Source of the DNA: Niebla homalea
Lineage: Eukaryota > Ascomycota > Lecanoromycetes > Lecanorales > Ramalinaceae
DNA length: 64,000 bases
Assembly (NCBI GenBank): GCA_019925105.1
Contig: JAHGAU010000032.1
Location: 496,001-560,000 of the forward strand
Direction: 5' to 3'
Part shown: one piece after another, positions 61,587 to 64,000 of the stretch
How positions within the stretch are numbered: the stretch's first letter is position 1
How the letters are laid out: every line of letters begins with the position of its first letter
Translations under genes and position numbers: made by a program
Notes under the pieces: generated by a model
What the model saw: the letters and a program-made list of their open reading frames with translations, nothing else
The model's database searches: none
What the model was told of the DNA's origin: nothing

Positions 61587-62020
61587 GCGCAGTGCAAATC
61601 AAGCTCCTCCCCTCAGAAAAGAATGTATAAACGGGAAAGGATGGCTTGTTGGGCGCAAACCTCGGCAGATGAGTGACAAGATTTCAGTACAGTATCTGAT
61701 AAGATTGGCGCGTAGAGATGAGTACAATCGCTGGTGAGATGCGTAGTATCTGGTACGCTTGGAGCACCTCTCGTACTCAAACTCACGGGTCACATTATTA
61801 TTTTTATTATACAGCGGCTGAAGGTAACACCTTGAAAAGCTGGACACCGTCTCTTCGACATTGTTCTCTATTTATCTCGTCCATTATTCCCAGGCTTGCA
61901 AAAACGATGAACAGCATCCAGATCAAACGCTAGGGTCCAGCTCATTGTCCACACCGCTCGCCCTTACATGAGAAAACTACCTTCTTTTTATACACCCTAA
62001 TCCGCGCATACCTCCACATC
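61587..62020. other. Divergent promoter region between LSM1 and RPB3
   Basis: 434 bases separating two RNA-metabolism genes. An AT-rich tract (ATTATTATTTTTATTATAC) lies near 61,793-61,812. No other feature was seen. Confidence 0.5.
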
Positions 62021-63158
62021 ATGGACTACGAAAACATGGATCTGGACGAGGTTGGACCGCGAGTGACAGTCCGTGAGGTACAATTGCTAGTCTTGAGAAA
62101 GCTCCCTCCTCCTCCTCGGACTGACTTCTTACCCACACAAGGCTGCCTCCGCTCACGTCGATTTTACCCTGAACAATGTCTCCCTAGCTTTTGCAAACTC
62201 CCTCCGCCGGGTCATCCTGTCGGAGGTACCTACCATGGCCATCGATCTTGTCGAGGTGAACGCCAACACCTCCGTCCTACCAGACGAATTCATTGCTCAC
62301 CGCCTCGGCCTGGTCCCGCTCAATAGCAAATCCATTGAAGACGTGCTCTTCACACGAGACTGTGACTGTGATCACTACTGCGAACACTGCTCTGTAACGT
62401 TGAGCCTCAAAGCAAAATGTACGGGAGATGATATCATGAAAGTTTACGCCCGAGATCTCGTGGTAGGCGAACCAAGGCCCAACGAGTGGGTCGGCAAGCC
62501 AGTCATCACAGATGAAGAGGGTTTGGGCGTAGTGATCTGCAAGTTGAGGAAAAATCAGGAGATCGATTTCAAGTGCATAGCAAAAAAGGGAATTGCTAAA
62601 GAGCATGCCAAATGGGCACCAACTAGTGCCGTGGGGTTTGAATACGATCCGTGGAATAAGCTAAAGCATCTCGATTATTGGTATGAGAATAACGCGAAGA
62701 ACGAATGGTACGCAGCATGTTTCTCTGTCCCAATCTCCCCAGCCTGCACACTCTCCTTGACTGACATGAGGGCTAGGCCACAGTCCAAGAACGCCGAGTG
62801 GGAAGATCAGCCGCAAGAGGACCTCCCCTTCGACTACAATGCGCAACCCTCCCAGTTCTACATTTCACTCGAAAGCGTGGGCAACCTGGAACCCGACAGT
62901 GTTGTCCAGCAAGGCATCAAGATTCTTCAGCAAAAACTTGCTGCAGTCGTGCAGGAGCTAGCAGGCACTGATGACAGCAACAGGAATGGCGATATGAATG
63001 GAGCTGACGGCTTTGCTGACGGAGCTAGAACCCCTGACGCTGCGGTCGATCAAGGTTTCACAACGCCATATGTCAACGGCGGAGCAACAAGCGCTTGGGG
63101 TGGGGGTGCTACTCCCTATGGGGCTACACCTTATGGTCAAGGTGGTTGGAGTAATTGA
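62021..63158 (+). CDS. RPB3: RNA polymerase II subunit Rpb3
   Basis: Three exons: 62021-62077, 62142-62707 and 62777-63158 (introns of 64 and 69 nt), 334 residues. Rpb3 pairs with Rpb11 to form the alpha-like assembly platform of RNA polymerase II. Landmarks are VTVREAASAHVDFTLNNVSL, FANSLRRVILSEVPTMAIDL (the alpha-motif), the zinc-binding CDCDHYCEHC (Cys 93, 95, 99, 102), KWAPTSAVGFEYDPWNKLKH, and FYISLESVGNLEPDSVVQQG. The 69-nt second intron is a multiple of three without a stop, so an unspliced reading adds a hydrophobic stretch rich in Cys and Pro that does not fit the family. The tail ends in Gly-rich ATPYGATPYGQGGWSN. Confidence 0.97.
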
Positions 63159-63488
63159 AAGGCCCATGGAATTCACCGTGATTTAGCCAGGCGTCTTGGA
63201 GCGGTAGGACTTGCCACAACATCTTACGCTGTGAGATTCCAAGGTAATAAACCTGTCAGGACAAGCCTAGTTGGCAATAACGCCAGTAGCTTGAGCTAGG
63301 TGGGAGAAAGGACGCAGCAGTCGTAACATCGATTACACTGCGCCCGAGCATAAGAAAACAAGTTGTCTCAAAGAACATTCTAACAATCAGCAAGCTAAAG
63401 CTAGCTTTTCAAAGGTAAGCATAATTTTTATCCAGTGCTAGTACTTCATTCTATATCCCGGACATACTCCTGTTCATGTTTCCTTCTT
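63159..63488. other. Convergent 3' region between RPB3 and the polyketide synthase
   Basis: 330 bases between two convergent stop codons. It marks the change from housekeeping genes to a secondary-metabolism gene. No gene or repeat was seen. Confidence 0.5.
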
Positions 63489-64000
63489 TTACTTTCCGAC
63501 TTCATTTGCAAACCATTTCGTCAAATGACTGACAGTAGGATGGCCCCAAACCAGCGTTGGTGGTACTTTGACGTTCAATTTGCCTTGTAACTGTCTCCTC
63601 AATGTCACCGTCATGACAGAGTCCATCCCTATATCTGGCAGTGCGGCTTTGGGGTCCACGTCATCCCCGCTAGACAGCTGCAGCACGCTCGCGACGCAGT
63701 CGGATATCTTCGAGGCTAGGAACGCATTCCTTTCGGGCCCAGGGGGAGGAATCGTCTCGCCCGAAGCAGCGGTCGGCGCACTTCCACCTGGACCGGCCCC
63801 TCCAGAAGTATCCTCGCGACGCTCAATCACTTCTTCCATGATTGGCATGGGTGGACTTTCCCCAGCCTCGATGGGCAAAAGCCTCATGACCACGCCGTGT
63901 GAAACGTCGTACTTCGCAATGTGGTCCCATGCTCTGAACGCATCTTCCTTACTCATGCTTGTCAACCTCTTGCTCTCTAGCTCGGCTTCAATGAATGCGT
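63489..64000 (-). CDS. Polyketide synthase, C-terminal end with acyl carrier domain (partial)
   Basis: Only the last 170 residues are inside the window; the gene continues past the right edge. The C-terminus is an acyl carrier protein domain: FLASKISDCVASVLQLSSGD, then LPDIGMDSVMTVTLRRQLQG with the Ser that carries phosphopantetheine, then VPPTLVWGHPTVSHLTKWF. Upstream lies FRAWDHIAKYDVSHGVVMRL, joined to the carrier by a Pro/Gly/Ser-rich linker. Ending directly after the ACP without a thioesterase, and this wording of the carrier, resemble partially reducing synthases of the 6-methylsalicylic acid type. I infer the subtype from memory of that family; the ketosynthase and reductase domains are not visible. 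The gene is convergent with RPB3. Confidence 0.85.
   Translation of the reverse strand, partial: AFIEAELESKRLTSMSKEDAFRAWDHIAKYDVSHGVVMRLLPIEAGESPPMPIMEEVIERREDTSGGAGPGGSAPTAASGETIPPPGPERNAFLASKISDCVASVLQLSSGDDVDPKAALPDIGMDSVMTVTLRRQLQGKLNVKVPPTLVWGHPTVSHLTKWFANEVGK

Overview
The window reads as nuclear DNA of a filamentous ascomycete (Pezizomycotina). Nearly all genes carry short GT-AG introns, many of 45-60 nt. Genes sit on both strands without operons. Several families are typical of this group: a PtaB-like LIM-domain-binding regulator, a Stc1-type zinc protein, Prm1, an Ime2-type kinase, a probable DUF7514 protein and a noncanonical membrane aspartic protease. A degenerate Tc1/mariner element has five in-frame stops that all fit CAA to TAA, as expected of repeat-induced point mutation. 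I cannot fix the class or genus. Gene models below were built by hand from reading frames, splice signals and remembered family features; no search was run.

Layout. 0-12 kb: a small protein with a conserved C-terminal motif, an SDR oxidoreductase, a membrane aspartic-protease-like protein without its first catalytic Asp, a secreted Ser/Thr-rich protein with an apparent frameshift, and frataxin. 12-23 kb: V-ATPase subunit B (8 exons), a PtaB-like regulator with 45 consecutive Gln and a hairpin inside its 401-nt intron, and a three-KH RNA-binding protein. 23-34 kb: a large MYND-like zinc protein, a type II membrane protein, the urease GTPase UreG, and an Ime2-type kinase. 35-47 kb: a Stc1-type protein, a DUF7514-like protein, a second SDR with a 14-nt microexon, cytochrome c, and a single-pass membrane protein. 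48.4-49.8 kb: the dead transposon. 50-58 kb: a probable mitochondrial membrane protein, Prm1, a small acidic coiled-coil protein and exosome subunit Rrp42. 58-64 kb: anthranilate synthase component I, Lsm1, Rpb3, and at the right edge the 3' end of a polyketide synthase whose acyl-carrier tail resembles 6-methylsalicylic-acid-synthase-type enzymes.

Most genes are housekeeping and functionally unrelated neighbours, as is usual in fungi. Two themes stand out. RNA metabolism is dense on the right (Rrp42, Lsm1, Rpb3). Genome defence is suggested by a RIP-like dead transposon and by a Stc1-type protein, whose fission-yeast relative links RNAi to heterochromatin. The best lead for an undescribed system is the polyketide synthase that runs off the right edge. 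It probably opens a secondary-metabolite cluster whose left border is the housekeeping gene for Rpb3.
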